A stretch of 20,925 nucleotides of DNA from CAZGQY01 sp964528035. GTDB lineage: Bacteria; Pseudomonadota; Gammaproteobacteria; Methylococcales; UBA1147. Position 1 is the first letter of the stretch; each line of letters opens with the position of its first letter. The notes beneath the pieces were generated by a model, which had not been told where the DNA came from, searched no databases, and worked only from the letters and a program-made list of their open reading frames with translations. Shown here piece after piece: positions 7,444 through 14,915 of this stretch. A program made the position numbers and the translations under genes. The stretch is taken from assembly GCA_964528035.1 (NCBI GenBank), contig CAZGQY010000061.1:1-20925 (forward strand). The letters run 5' to 3'.

Positions 7444-8319
7444 CTAATCCAGATGTACCGCGTTTTTGCTAAGCAGTGTTTCCAGATTTACAGCTAATAC
7501 GGTAGCGACCGTGAGATCCGCCGTAGTACCCGGGTTTATCCCAGCATTCTTGAACTCTGAGTCTACTTCATGTAAACAATCAATAATGAGTTCCGGATTG
7601 CTGGTTTTCGATAGCTCTTTTTCTAGGAAAGCCATCCTGGTAGTCACCATCCTGGTGAATTGGCTACCGTATTTTCGCTCAATGTGGCTGTCCGGAAATC
7701 GGCGAAGTAATCCAATGTATACAGAGACTGCCGCCCATATCCTATCATCCCATTGACCAACTGCAACATGATACCTGTTTTTTGCAAATTCGAAAACATC
7801 CGTATAATCGGATATATATTGATAGGCGACTCGATCACGGTCTGCAGCAATCCGCATGGCCTCCAAAAGTGATACTTTTGGGGGTTTTGAGATATCCTCC
7901 GCGCTGGATTCACCAATTCCTGCGGGTTTCGCCAAGCGAATACTTTTATATACCCAATCCGCATCTTGTATCGTTGTGGTTGATAAAACCTGTGAGAGCC
8001 GAGATCTCAATCCGGCGTTGTTTTCAATCTGCATCGCTTGAATCAACGGAGCGCAAAGCAATACAATGCCAAGATTCGTATTGCAGCCTACTGCGGACCA
8101 TGTTGCTTCAATCGCTCGATATATTTTTTCCCCAAGAGTTAGAGAGGTATCCACTAACGGCGCGGCACTGATCGAGGCGCTGATTCTAAAATCTTCACAG
8201 GTCATACCGTGACCTTCTGAATAATCGCTTACGTTCCCGGGTTTAAATGCTTTTAACTCACACTCACAGGCATCGATATATGCACTGATGAGGCTATTTT
8301 GATCAAACTTTACTGCCAC
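7444..8319 (-). CDS. CitG/MdcB-like protein (triphosphoribosyl-dephospho-CoA synthase family) of the H4MPT island
   Basis: A 291-residue all-helical-type protein related to triphosphoribosyl-dephospho-CoA synthase. Family signatures are KPGNV at residues 26-30, MTCEDF at 39-44 and the glycine/asparagine-rich GCNTNLGIVLLCAPL at 78-92. No citrate lyase or malonate decarboxylase gene is nearby, so the classical role is unlikely. CitG transfers a ribosyl group from ATP to a ribose hydroxyl. H4MPT contains a ribose joined to ribitol, so a glycosyl transfer in H4MPT side-chain assembly is plausible but unproven. The GTG start at 8319 overlaps the end of the RimK-like gene by 10 bp, implying coupled translation. 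fae follows after a short spacer. Confidence 0.82.
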   Translation of the reverse strand: MAVKFDQNSLISAYIDACECELKAFKPGNVSDYSEGHGMTCEDFRISASISAAPLVDTSLTLGEKIYRAIEATWSAVGCNTNLGIVLLCAPLIQAMQIENNAGLRSRLSQVLSTTTIQDADWVYKSIRLAKPAGIGESSAEDISKPPKVSLLEAMRIAADRDRVAYQYISDYTDVFEFAKNRYHVAVGQWDDRIWAAVSVYIGLLRRFPDSHIERKYGSQFTRMVTTRMAFLEKELSKTSNPELIIDCLHEVDSEFKNAGINPGTTADLTVATVLAVNLETLLSKNAVHLD

Positions 8320-9230
8320 GAAAGTGCTGTCCCGCGTTCATTGCAGAGCGGACAATTCGATAAAAAATCTTCCGCAAGAAGTTCGGCCACATTGATCCGA
8401 CAAACACTCTGAAGGCCTTTCCACGCGGGTACACTGTTGACTTCTATTACACTGTAATTTCCATGTTTATCACGGATAATATCAACACCGCCATAGTCCA
8501 TTTCCAGTGCCGACACTGCATCCTCTGATAACTGGCGTAGACAAGAATCCAGAATGACTCGCTCGCAACGTCCGCCTTGAGCGACATTGTTCAACCAGCC
8601 TGTCCCCCAGCGACGCATCGCGCTGCGCGCCTGCCCGTTGATAACAAATACTCGCCAATCATGGAAAGATTCGTTGCCACAGTCTACGAAACGCTGCAGA
8701 TAATACATGCCATTGGTGGGTTCAAGTAAATCAAGCTGATCAAGCCTGGAAACTCTTTGCAGGCCGAGTCCCTGTGAACCAAATACCGGTTTGGAAACAA
8801 GTTGATTACCGGCAGACAATTCTTTTTTTGTAATTTCTATTGCTTCGTCCTTTAGCGGGGTTACCCATGTCGGGGGTGTGGGAATACCAGCATTGTGGAG
8901 AATAAAACTGGTCATGGCTTTATCCACGCTACGTTCAATTGCACTGCCAGAGTTGTATACAGAGATACCCATACGCTTCAAAGCATGCAATATATCAAGA
9001 TAATGCACGACTTCTTCCAGAGACCCGCCAGGTACCCCTCGAACAAAAACTCCATCTGGCAATGAATGCTCAAAACCCGGGATTATGATTGGTAAGTATC
9101 CGCGATCTATGAAAATGCGACACTGCGTTAAAGAAATGTAGTCGCTGTTATAGCCACGCAGCGCAAATGCCTCGCGCAATCGTGCACCATGCCATCCTGG
9201 GTCATCGGTAAAGATTGCGATTCGTCCCAT
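8310..9230 (-). CDS. RimK-like ATP-grasp ligase of the H4MPT island
   Basis: A 306-residue ATP-grasp protein of the RimK family, whose members add glutamate to a carboxylate acceptor. The group includes MptN-type ligases that glutamylate tetrahydromethanopterin in some archaea. With the ATG at 9230, the ATP lysine motif SKPVFGSQGLG spans residues 146-156. The metal-binding strand and loop VDIIRD...VIEVNSVPAWKG spans 249-272. A CPLC pair near the C-terminus (293-296) is unusual and may bind a metal. The opening GRIAIFTDDPGWHG fits start at this ATG; a GTG at 9242 would add four residues, and neither start has a good ribosome-binding site. It overlaps the CitG-like gene by 10 bp. The substrate (H4MPT precursor or methylofuran tail) is inferred from context only. 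Confidence 0.82.
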   Translation of the reverse strand: MGRIAIFTDDPGWHGARLREAFALRGYNSDYISLTQCRIFIDRGYLPIIIPGFEHSLPDGVFVRGVPGGSLEEVVHYLDILHALKRMGISVYNSGSAIERSVDKAMTSFILHNAGIPTPPTWVTPLKDEAIEITKKELSAGNQLVSKPVFGSQGLGLQRVSRLDQLDLLEPTNGMYYLQRFVDCGNESFHDWRVFVINGQARSAMRRWGTGWLNNVAQGGRCERVILDSCLRQLSEDAVSALEMDYGGVDIIRDKHGNYSVIEVNSVPAWKGLQSVCRINVAELLAEDFLSNCPLCNERGTALSWQ

Positions 9231-9375
9231 CTGCTTATTCACTTAACTTCTATTTTCAGCAAGATTCCTTTCAGTCGAAAGGGGCTTTTTATTGTTTGCC
9301 AAGCCTTCCAATAAAGACCTATTTTTATTGTCAGGGCGGTGTGTTGTTTTATTCATAATTGTATAGAGGGTTTAG

Positions 9376-10506
9376 TTAGCCTATTTGCTCTGAAAGTTGA
9401 TTCATCAATTCATTTTTACGATGCTTTAGCAACAGTTTAACCGCTTCTGGGTTATTAGCGCTCGCGGATATACTGCAGACAGGCGAATTTTTAGGAATCG
9501 TTGTTGCTGCCGGTGGTGTATCCGCCGCCCATTCGGGCCAGATTAAACCCTCTTGAACCACGATTTGTTCGGATGCAAAGATTATTTCTATCGCCTGGAT
9601 TTTATTTCGATCTCGAATTGGGCTGTGTGGCAATTTTCCATTCACAGCATTGATGTGTTCGGTCAATAGGCCGTAGCGAAAATCCTGATCATAAAGCGCC
9701 ATACTTGCGCTGGGCCGAGGATTAACCTCCAAAACCAGGCATAATCCTCGTTCTATGACAAAATCAATACAATTAAGTCCTCTTAGGGGCAGGAATTCTA
9801 CCAGCTTATTTATAAAATCGACGATTTGTTTTTTTATTTTTTCGGATAGGTCGCAGTGACTCATAACTCCGGAAAATAAAAAGTCATTCGGGCCATACTT
9901 ATGAGTCCACTGAATGTTAAAACCTAAAATCGATGAGTGTCTTCCATCTGCAAGAAATAAAACCGAATAAACTTTTCCTGGAATAAATTTTTGATAGATA
10001 GTTTCCTGACTCACGGATTCGACTCTCGTCACGAGCATTACACCCATTCCACCTTGAGAATTAGCCAGTTTTGACAACCAGCCATTCTTGTTATCGGGTG
10101 GATCGAAGCGCGTTTCGGGAAAAGGTATACTTAGTGCCTCCAATGCTGAAAAAAATTTGTACGGTGTATTGACGGTCTGCAAAGTTGCTAGAGTATTACC
10201 GAAAACACGCGCCAGATTAGAAAGTTTTTTCAGTAGTCCGGGTCGGGTATCTATTCCGCTTCCATACACCAATGGAGTGGTTTTAGTTAATCCCAGATCG
10301 TTGATCATGGATAAAATTTGAGTATCATCTGCATGAAAAATTTCTGATGGTATAACGATCGACTTGTAAGCTAAATTCTGAGTGTCTGTATCACCAAAAT
10401 AGTCTATTGTGATGGGATCCCAGCCACCACGTCGTGCAGACAGTGCAAGCAATCTGGCGGAACCGCCGATTACAATAATAGGTTTTCGGTTACGGGATGC
10501 GGGCAT
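9376..10506 (-). CDS. ATP-grasp protein, carboligase-like, of the H4MPT island
   Basis: ATP-grasp protein resembling the group annotated as predicted carboligase related to biotin carboxylase. It begins with a nucleotide-type IIVIGGSARLLALSARRGG stretch, and carries a glycine-rich ATP loop (WLSKLANSQGGMGV) about 143 residues in. The metal-binding motif is LVLEVNPRPSASM near residues 257-269, preceded by LRGLNCIDFVIE. There are no membrane segments. The start is uncertain: ATG at 10506 gives 376 residues, while TTG at 10551 or GTG at 10539 would add an extension with no family match that I can recognise; none has a clear Shine-Dalgarno sequence. It lies between beta-RFAP synthase (142 bp or more upstream) and the RimK-like gene. 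The acceptor and reaction are unknown; an amide or peptide bond in a C1 carrier is the natural guess. Confidence 0.8.
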   Translation of the reverse strand: MPASRNRKPIIVIGGSARLLALSARRGGWDPITIDYFGDTDTQNLAYKSIVIPSEIFHADDTQILSMINDLGLTKTTPLVYGSGIDTRPGLLKKLSNLARVFGNTLATLQTVNTPYKFFSALEALSIPFPETRFDPPDNKNGWLSKLANSQGGMGVMLVTRVESVSQETIYQKFIPGKVYSVLFLADGRHSSILGFNIQWTHKYGPNDFLFSGVMSHCDLSEKIKKQIVDFINKLVEFLPLRGLNCIDFVIERGLCLVLEVNPRPSASMALYDQDFRYGLLTEHINAVNGKLPHSPIRDRNKIQAIEIIFASEQIVVQEGLIWPEWAADTPPAATTIPKNSPVCSISASANNPEAVKLLLKHRKNELMNQLSEQIG

Positions 10507-10693
10507 AATGGCAGGTCTGGGAGGAGTTTGATGACTCACCTTATTGCGCAAGGGCTAAGTATTTGATCTTTCTGGTTTCTGCAAGAGGGGTTTTTGCAGC
10601 GGTGTTGACACGGGCCGTCACTCGTCCTGAAATTAGTGTTACGCCTCAGCGATGAATAATTTACTTGGTTTTATCTAAATGTTACTTTTTATG

Positions 10694-11740
10694 TCATACG
10701 CCAATACCCAGTGAAGAGTTATAATTAACCTCATCGACTCCTGAATTATCGGGTCTTATCTCTATATCTGCACCTTTATTTCGTGCGCTGACCAGTTTGA
10801 ATTGTAAATCCGCTTTATCTATGAAATAAGATTGTACCTCACGCAAAAGCTGTTCTGCTTTATCCACATTGGCAACCAGGCAAAATCCTGTGGGTCCCCA
10901 GGAGCTTTGTCCCAGCGCTAAAGCACCATGACGACCGAGCCATTCAACGGCGCTTTCAACAGAGGGACTTGTAAATCTTCCTCCTTGGGCTGACGCGAAA
11001 TAGTCTCCGACAGATTGTTGGATTTCGGTAATGACATTTCCAAAATCTTTACTATTATTTTCCGCCAATGCAGGTAAGCCTTGCATTAGAAGCAAATGAC
11101 AGATGCGAGCCGCACTCTGCTCCGGAAATGCAGACAATGATTTGAATGCCTCTACTTCTCCGTTTCCATTTAAACCCTGGCCACTATTGTCGAAAATCAA
11201 AATGAAACGCCACTGATTGGGGACTTCCATTCGTGCGATAACTGGGGGTGTAAGCGTTGTGTCTGCTCGCCCTCCATCAACAATTAGCCCCCCTTGTTCG
11301 AAGCACCCTATGCCTATTCCTGATCGTGCGCCTCTCTCTGAAATTCGGGCAATATCCCGTACCGTCAAATTTAGCCCGAACAATTCATTCAGTCCGGCGC
11401 CAATTGCCAGAGACATTTGAGTTCCTGAGCCTAATCCAGCGTGCTCGGGTATGGTTTCAAGCACATTTACCGATACATCATCCGGTAAATGGAGTTCAGT
11501 ACGAAACTTTTTCAGGTGCTGGTAAGCGCGGGTTGACTGTTTTGCATCGGGTATCTCTGAATTAGAGCCGCGGCTTAATATCAGACGCGTGGAAATTTCA
11601 TTCAGCGCAACTCCAATGCTACCGAATTTTCGACCGAGACTGGCGTTTGGATCTAAAAATCCCATATGCAACCGCGCGGCTGCTGTAACGCTTACACTTT
11701 TTTTGTTACTCAATTGGGTTGCACGCACTGGTTTTAACAA
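10694..11740 (-). CDS. Beta-ribofuranosylaminobenzene 5'-phosphate synthase
   Basis: GHMP-kinase-fold enzyme that condenses p-aminobenzoate (or 4-hydroxybenzoate in archaeal MptG relatives) with PRPP, releasing CO2 and pyrophosphate, in the first committed step of H4MPT arylamine synthesis. In Methylobacterium extorquens the homologue is known as orf4. Signatures are TAAARLHMGFLD (19-30), the GHMP glycine-rich IPEHAGLGSGTQMSLA (97-112) and GARSGIGIGCFEQGGLIVDGG beginning at 138. The full-length product from TTG at 11740 is 348 residues. GTG codons at 11728 and 11695 are alternative starts, since the conserved region begins near residue 17 and no clear Shine-Dalgarno site supports any of them. 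It is the first gene of the minus-strand run leading to fae, and pabB in the neighbouring run supplies its substrate pathway. Confidence 0.9.
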   Translation of the reverse strand: MLKPVRATQLSNKKSVSVTAAARLHMGFLDPNASLGRKFGSIGVALNEISTRLILSRGSNSEIPDAKQSTRAYQHLKKFRTELHLPDDVSVNVLETIPEHAGLGSGTQMSLAIGAGLNELFGLNLTVRDIARISERGARSGIGIGCFEQGGLIVDGGRADTTLTPPVIARMEVPNQWRFILIFDNSGQGLNGNGEVEAFKSLSAFPEQSAARICHLLLMQGLPALAENNSKDFGNVITEIQQSVGDYFASAQGGRFTSPSVESAVEWLGRHGALALGQSSWGPTGFCLVANVDKAEQLLREVQSYFIDKADLQFKLVSARNKGADIEIRPDNSGVDEVNYNSSLGIGV

Positions 11741-12331
11741 AGCTTTGAAGAGAGTCAGGCCGTAAATTGGGCAACTGGCCGCAAAATATAATATCTTATA
11801 CGGATACTTATAGAAATCGATGGATTATATACTGATCACCGATCTCTATGCTAGCTGCCCGCTAGTTGGCTGATTAAGGCGTCAATGTAACTGGAAGAAG
11901 TACTCGTTATTTGAAATTGTGGCTTATGGTAAAAATGCATAATTTTTACAATTATGCATGGTATTTGTGAGACAGGGTGTCAGTCTTTGGCTGCGACAGT
12001 GATGTTGCTACAGAACTTACAAAGATGTTTCGATGTGGCCCGAATAATCTAAGGCTTGTATGCTTGCCGCTGAATATTCTGAGCAGATACTTATTTTCAT
12101 GCTAAAACTTTTGGCGTAGTGTATAGGTCTATATAGTGTGACCAACTGATTTGTCACTGTTGCGAGCGGGGATTATTGATTGTTCAGATGCATAATATGA
12201 ATTTTGTAAGTGTGGCTCAAGGTTCCTGAACTAATCATGGTTTTTGCGTTGTTAATTTAATCTACAGTGACATTCTTTTTTATGTATTTTTGTGGTGTTT
12301 GACTAAAAGTTAAGGGTGGGAGTAAATAAAT
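11741..12331. other. 591-bp divergent intergenic region between beta-RFAP synthase and phhB
   Basis: No supported gene on either strand. It must hold the promoters for the minus-strand biosynthetic run and for phhB, but I cannot point to a convincing -35/-10 pair. It contains one strong inverted repeat (11935-11959) and a small CTAGC/GCTAG pair near 11849-11863. The segment next to phhB ends in GGGTGGGAG, a usable Shine-Dalgarno region nine bases before its ATG. Confidence 0.6.
11935..11959. repeat. Perfect 10-bp inverted repeat, operator-like
   Basis: ATGCATAATT and AATTATGCAT flank a 5-base spacer TTTAC. It lies in the divergent region, about 195 bp upstream of the beta-RFAP synthase start and 370 bp upstream of phhB. 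It has low GC and no T-tract, so it is a poor terminator. An A/T-rich binding site for a dimeric regulator is the simplest reading, but no regulator gene is visible. Confidence 0.6.
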
Positions 12332-12715
12332 ATGGCCTGGAGAGAACGCAAGAAAGAAGAAACCTACAGTGACGATGATATCGCGGCTAGGTTGAAAGAG
12401 GAATTGCCTCATTGGACGCATGATAATGGATGGATACGACGCAAATATAAGACCAGTGGTTGGAAGAGTACACTGATGGTTGTTAATACGGTTGGCCATT
12501 TGTCAGAAGCCGCATTTCATCATCCGGATCTGACAGTTTCTTACGCGTTTGTAATCGTAAAGCTAATGAATCATGCGGCTAAAGGCATTACCAATAAGGA
12601 TTTCGAACTTGCTGCGAAAATTGAGGAAGTGATTATGTGGCAACCCGGGTTGGAGGGGGGTGATCTGGAAGGAACCCCGGATGATCCAAGGTTTAAATAT
12701 ATTAAATACGACTAA
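12332..12715 (+). CDS. phhB: Pterin-4a-carbinolamine dehydratase (PCD/DcoH family)
   Basis: Small cytoplasmic enzyme family that dehydrates 4a-hydroxytetrahydropterins. The 127-residue product is slightly longer than the usual ~100 residues because of charged N- and C-terminal tails. The signature is kept as EAAFHHPDLTVSYAFVIVKL followed by MNHAAKGIT: the paired histidines, proline and the later histidine of the active site are all present. ATG at 12332 has GGGAG nine bases upstream. It sits alone, divergent from the H4MPT island. No phenylalanine hydroxylase gene is nearby, so a role in H4MPT/pterin metabolism or a moonlighting function is possible. The gene symbol reflects the family and the exact role is not known. 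Confidence 0.9.
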   Translation: MAWRERKKEETYSDDDIAARLKEELPHWTHDNGWIRRKYKTSGWKSTLMVVNTVGHLSEAAFHHPDLTVSYAFVIVKLMNHAAKGITNKDFELAAKIEEVIMWQPGLEGGDLEGTPDDPRFKYIKYD

Positions 12716-13058
12716 GTTGCAGCTGTTTTAACCGGATCATCAGTAAAATATCAGACTTCTGTAATGACTCATTCGGGAGGGCATTTTAGGTGATGTTATC
12801 CGCAATGGTTGGTTTCTGCGCAATAGAATGAATTGCAGTGATACCATTTGTTTTACGCAAATACTCGTCCTCCTACCAAAATAGCCCTCTAGGGGTGATC
12901 TGTGGAGGAAGTGTATGCGGCAGGGAAGCCGCATCCAAGCCTACATGGATGTATTTACGGCGTCTTCCGGAACAGATTACCCATAGAGAGGTGAACAGGC
13001 ACTGTTTTTCTTTTATTTCTCAGCGGGGTTTTGACGTCAATGTAAGGAATTTAAAAAA
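12716..13058. other. 343-bp intergenic region upstream of the ABC export operon
   Basis: No supported coding sequence. Its main content is the REP-like element at about 12901-13000. A short CCCT/AGGG hairpin lies at 12884-12893. The region must also carry the promoter of the downstream operon, but no convincing sigma-70 boxes were identified. It ends in TAAGGAATTTAAAAAAGTG, where AAGGA serves the GTG start of the adaptor gene. Confidence 0.55.
12904..13000 (+). repeat. REP-like dispersed element
   Basis: It contains the perfect hairpin ATGCGGC / GCCGCAT (12915-12921 and 12928-12934, 6-base loop). A stretch reading CATGGATGTATTTACGGCGT and then CCCATAGAGAGG follows. From memory, very similar strings (in reverse, CGCCGTAAATACATCC plus a GC-rich hairpin) recur between genes in many gammaproteobacterial genomes. 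That recollection is established knowledge rather than something this window can show, as no second copy is present here. The element's ends are approximate. Confidence 0.55.
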
Positions 13059-14207
13059 GTGAAGCCCCTAATAATCACACTATTTTTGTTAGTTGGGGTT
13101 GCGGGGTCAATTTGGTATTACACGCGACCGCAACCTATTGTAGTTAAATTACACACTGTGAGTATAGGTACTGTTCAATCCACTATATCCAATACACGAG
13201 TAGGGACAGTTAAAGCGTGCCGGAGGGCCTATCTGGCACCTGCAACCGGTGGCCAGGTAGCAGAGTTGGCAGTAAAAGAAGGAAGTGAAGTTCGTCAGGG
13301 TCAAACGTTGATGACCGTTTGGAATAAGGATTTGCGGGCACAGATTGATTTAGCGAATGCGGATGCAAAGTCTAACCGTGCTCGGGCTGACCAAGTATGT
13401 GCTATTTCGAAGGGTGCCAGACGCGAAGCAGATCGATTATTGAAATTACGCAAACGCAAACAAATAGTGTCCGAAGAAACAGTCGATAAGGCCGTGACAG
13501 AATCGGATTCTCAGCGTGCGGCATGCTTGGCGGCACGAGCATTAATTGCAGTAAACCAGGCACGTATTGAAGCAGCTGACGCGGCATTGGAGCGGACAAT
13601 TGTCAAAGCTCCGTTTGACGGTGTTATAGCGGAAATTAATGCAGAGCTCGGTGAGTTTGTGACACCTTCGCCCCCCGGAATAGCGACTTTGCCAGCCATA
13701 GATCTTCTGGATATCAGTTGTTTATATGTTTCTGCACCTATAGATGAAGTTGACGCGCCAGCAATCAAAAATGGCATGCGAGCTTGTGTATCACTGGATG
13801 CCTTTTCTGAGAAACGCTGCTCTGGTGTTGTGCGCCGCATTGCACCCTATGTGCTTGATCGTGAAAAACAGGCGAGAACGGTTGAGGTTGAGGTCCAAAT
13901 AGTGGACTCTCAGGATCTGGTGGGATTATTGCCTGGATATAGCGCCGATATAGAAATTCTTCTGGATGTGAAGGAAGCTGCATTACGTATTCCAACAGAA
14001 ACTATCCTCACAGGAAATCGACTGTTGGTTTATAACGAGGGTGGATTGCTGTCGGAGCGACAATTTAAGCCAGGTCTTTCTAATTGGGATTTCACCGAAA
14101 TCGTTTCTGGGATAAAAAAAGGAGAAAAAATTGTTGTTTCGATCGGTAAACAAGGGGTAAAGAATGGTGTTGAGGTAATACCCGAATCCTTGGACAGATC
14201 CAAGTGA
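13059..14207 (+). CDS. Periplasmic adaptor (membrane-fusion/HlyD-MacA type) of an ABC export system
   Basis: A 382-residue membrane-fusion protein that would link an inner-membrane transporter to the periplasm or an outer-membrane channel. Residues 3-21 form one hydrophobic N-terminal anchor with no lipobox. The biotinyl-lipoyl-like half motif LAPATGGQVAELAVKEGSEVRQGQ follows (around 59-82), then a coiled-coil hairpin rich in Ala, Arg and Glu (about 95-180). The second lipoyl half is TIVKAPFDGVIAEINAELGEFV, and a beta-barrel and C-terminal domain ends at VEVIPES. The start is GTG at 13059 with AAGGA ten bases upstream. It overlaps the ATPase gene by four bases (GTGA). It has more cysteines than most such proteins. 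No TolC-like gene is nearby; the substrate is unknown. Confidence 0.9.
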   Translation: MKPLIITLFLLVGVAGSIWYYTRPQPIVVKLHTVSIGTVQSTISNTRVGTVKACRRAYLAPATGGQVAELAVKEGSEVRQGQTLMTVWNKDLRAQIDLANADAKSNRARADQVCAISKGARREADRLLKLRKRKQIVSEETVDKAVTESDSQRAACLAARALIAVNQARIEAADAALERTIVKAPFDGVIAEINAELGEFVTPSPPGIATLPAIDLLDISCLYVSAPIDEVDAPAIKNGMRACVSLDAFSEKRCSGVVRRIAPYVLDREKQARTVEVEVQIVDSQDLVGLLPGYSADIEILLDVKEAALRIPTETILTGNRLLVYNEGGLLSERQFKPGLSNWDFTEIVSGIKKGEKIVVSIGKQGVKNGVEVIPESLDRSK

Positions 14208-14911
14208 GTGAGGCGGTGATCTGTTTAAAGCAGATTAATCGTAGTTTTACTGTGGGTGACCAAATGGTTCATGCGCTAAGAAAAGTGGATTTGCGTATCC
14301 ATTCTGGAGAATATGTTTCTGTTATGGGGCCTTCTGGCTCCGGTAAATCTACTTTACTGAACACCATTTCCTTGCTGGATCGGCCAAGCTCTGGGACTTA
14401 TCAGTTTAAAGGCAGGAACATTTGGGATCATTCGGAGCAGGAGTTGGCTAAATTTCGTCGCGAAAATATTGGTTTTGTATTCCAGTTTTTTCATCTAATA
14501 GCCAGGTTAACTGCGGCAGAGAATATAGAGATGCCGCTTATTTTGGCAGGTTGTGAGAAACAGCTCCGCAAGCTGCGCGTTGAACAAGCCATTGAGGCAT
14601 ATGGACTCGGTAATCGTGCAGATCATCGGCCCGACCAACTTTCAGGTGGCCAGCGGCAGCGCGTTGCAATCGCACGTGCGACCATCATGCAGCCGAGCAT
14701 TATATTGGCCGATGAGCCTACCGGTAACCTGGATCGACATTCCGGGGTAGAGATTGTAGATCTGCTGGAACAATTGAACAGTACTGGGGTTACTTTATTG
14801 GTAGTGACTCACGATTCTGCGCTGGGTCGGCGCGCGAGTCGGCATATTACAATGGTCGATGGTTTAAAAGCTTCTGATACAGTGGCGGATTCTAAAACAG
14901 TTTCAAATTGA
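14204..14911 (+). CDS. ABC transporter ATPase, MacB/LolD type
   Basis: A 235-residue cytoplasmic ATPase that drives the two permeases that follow. It shows Walker A GPSGSGKST (around 42-50), a Q-loop in FVFQFFHLIARLTAAEN, the signature LSGGQRQRVAIARA, Walker B IILADEPTGNLD and the H-loop VVTHD. These are all the expected residues for an active ABC protein of the MacB/LolD/YknY group. The GTG start at 14204 overlaps the adaptor stop codon by four bases, so translation is coupled. Four bases separate its stop from the first permease. A separate ATPase with two permeases contrasts with MacB itself, where ATPase and permease are fused. Confidence 0.95.
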   Translation: MSEAVICLKQINRSFTVGDQMVHALRKVDLRIHSGEYVSVMGPSGSGKSTLLNTISLLDRPSSGTYQFKGRNIWDHSEQELAKFRRENIGFVFQFFHLIARLTAAENIEMPLILAGCEKQLRKLRVEQAIEAYGLGNRADHRPDQLSGGQRQRVAIARATIMQPSIILADEPTGNLDRHSGVEIVDLLEQLNSTGVTLLVVTHDSALGRRASRHITMVDGLKASDTVADSKTVSN

Positions 14912-14915
14912 TTGT

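Noticed and set aside
7782..8171. Open frame of 129 codons on the plus strand opposite the CitG-like gene
   Set aside because: It is antisense to a conserved gene, has no recognisable motif or ribosome site, and looks like a shadow frame.
7444..8319. Annotating the CitG-like gene as a true citrate-lyase prosthetic-group synthase
   Set aside because: There are no citrate lyase or malonate decarboxylase genes nearby, and the genomic context is H4MPT synthesis.
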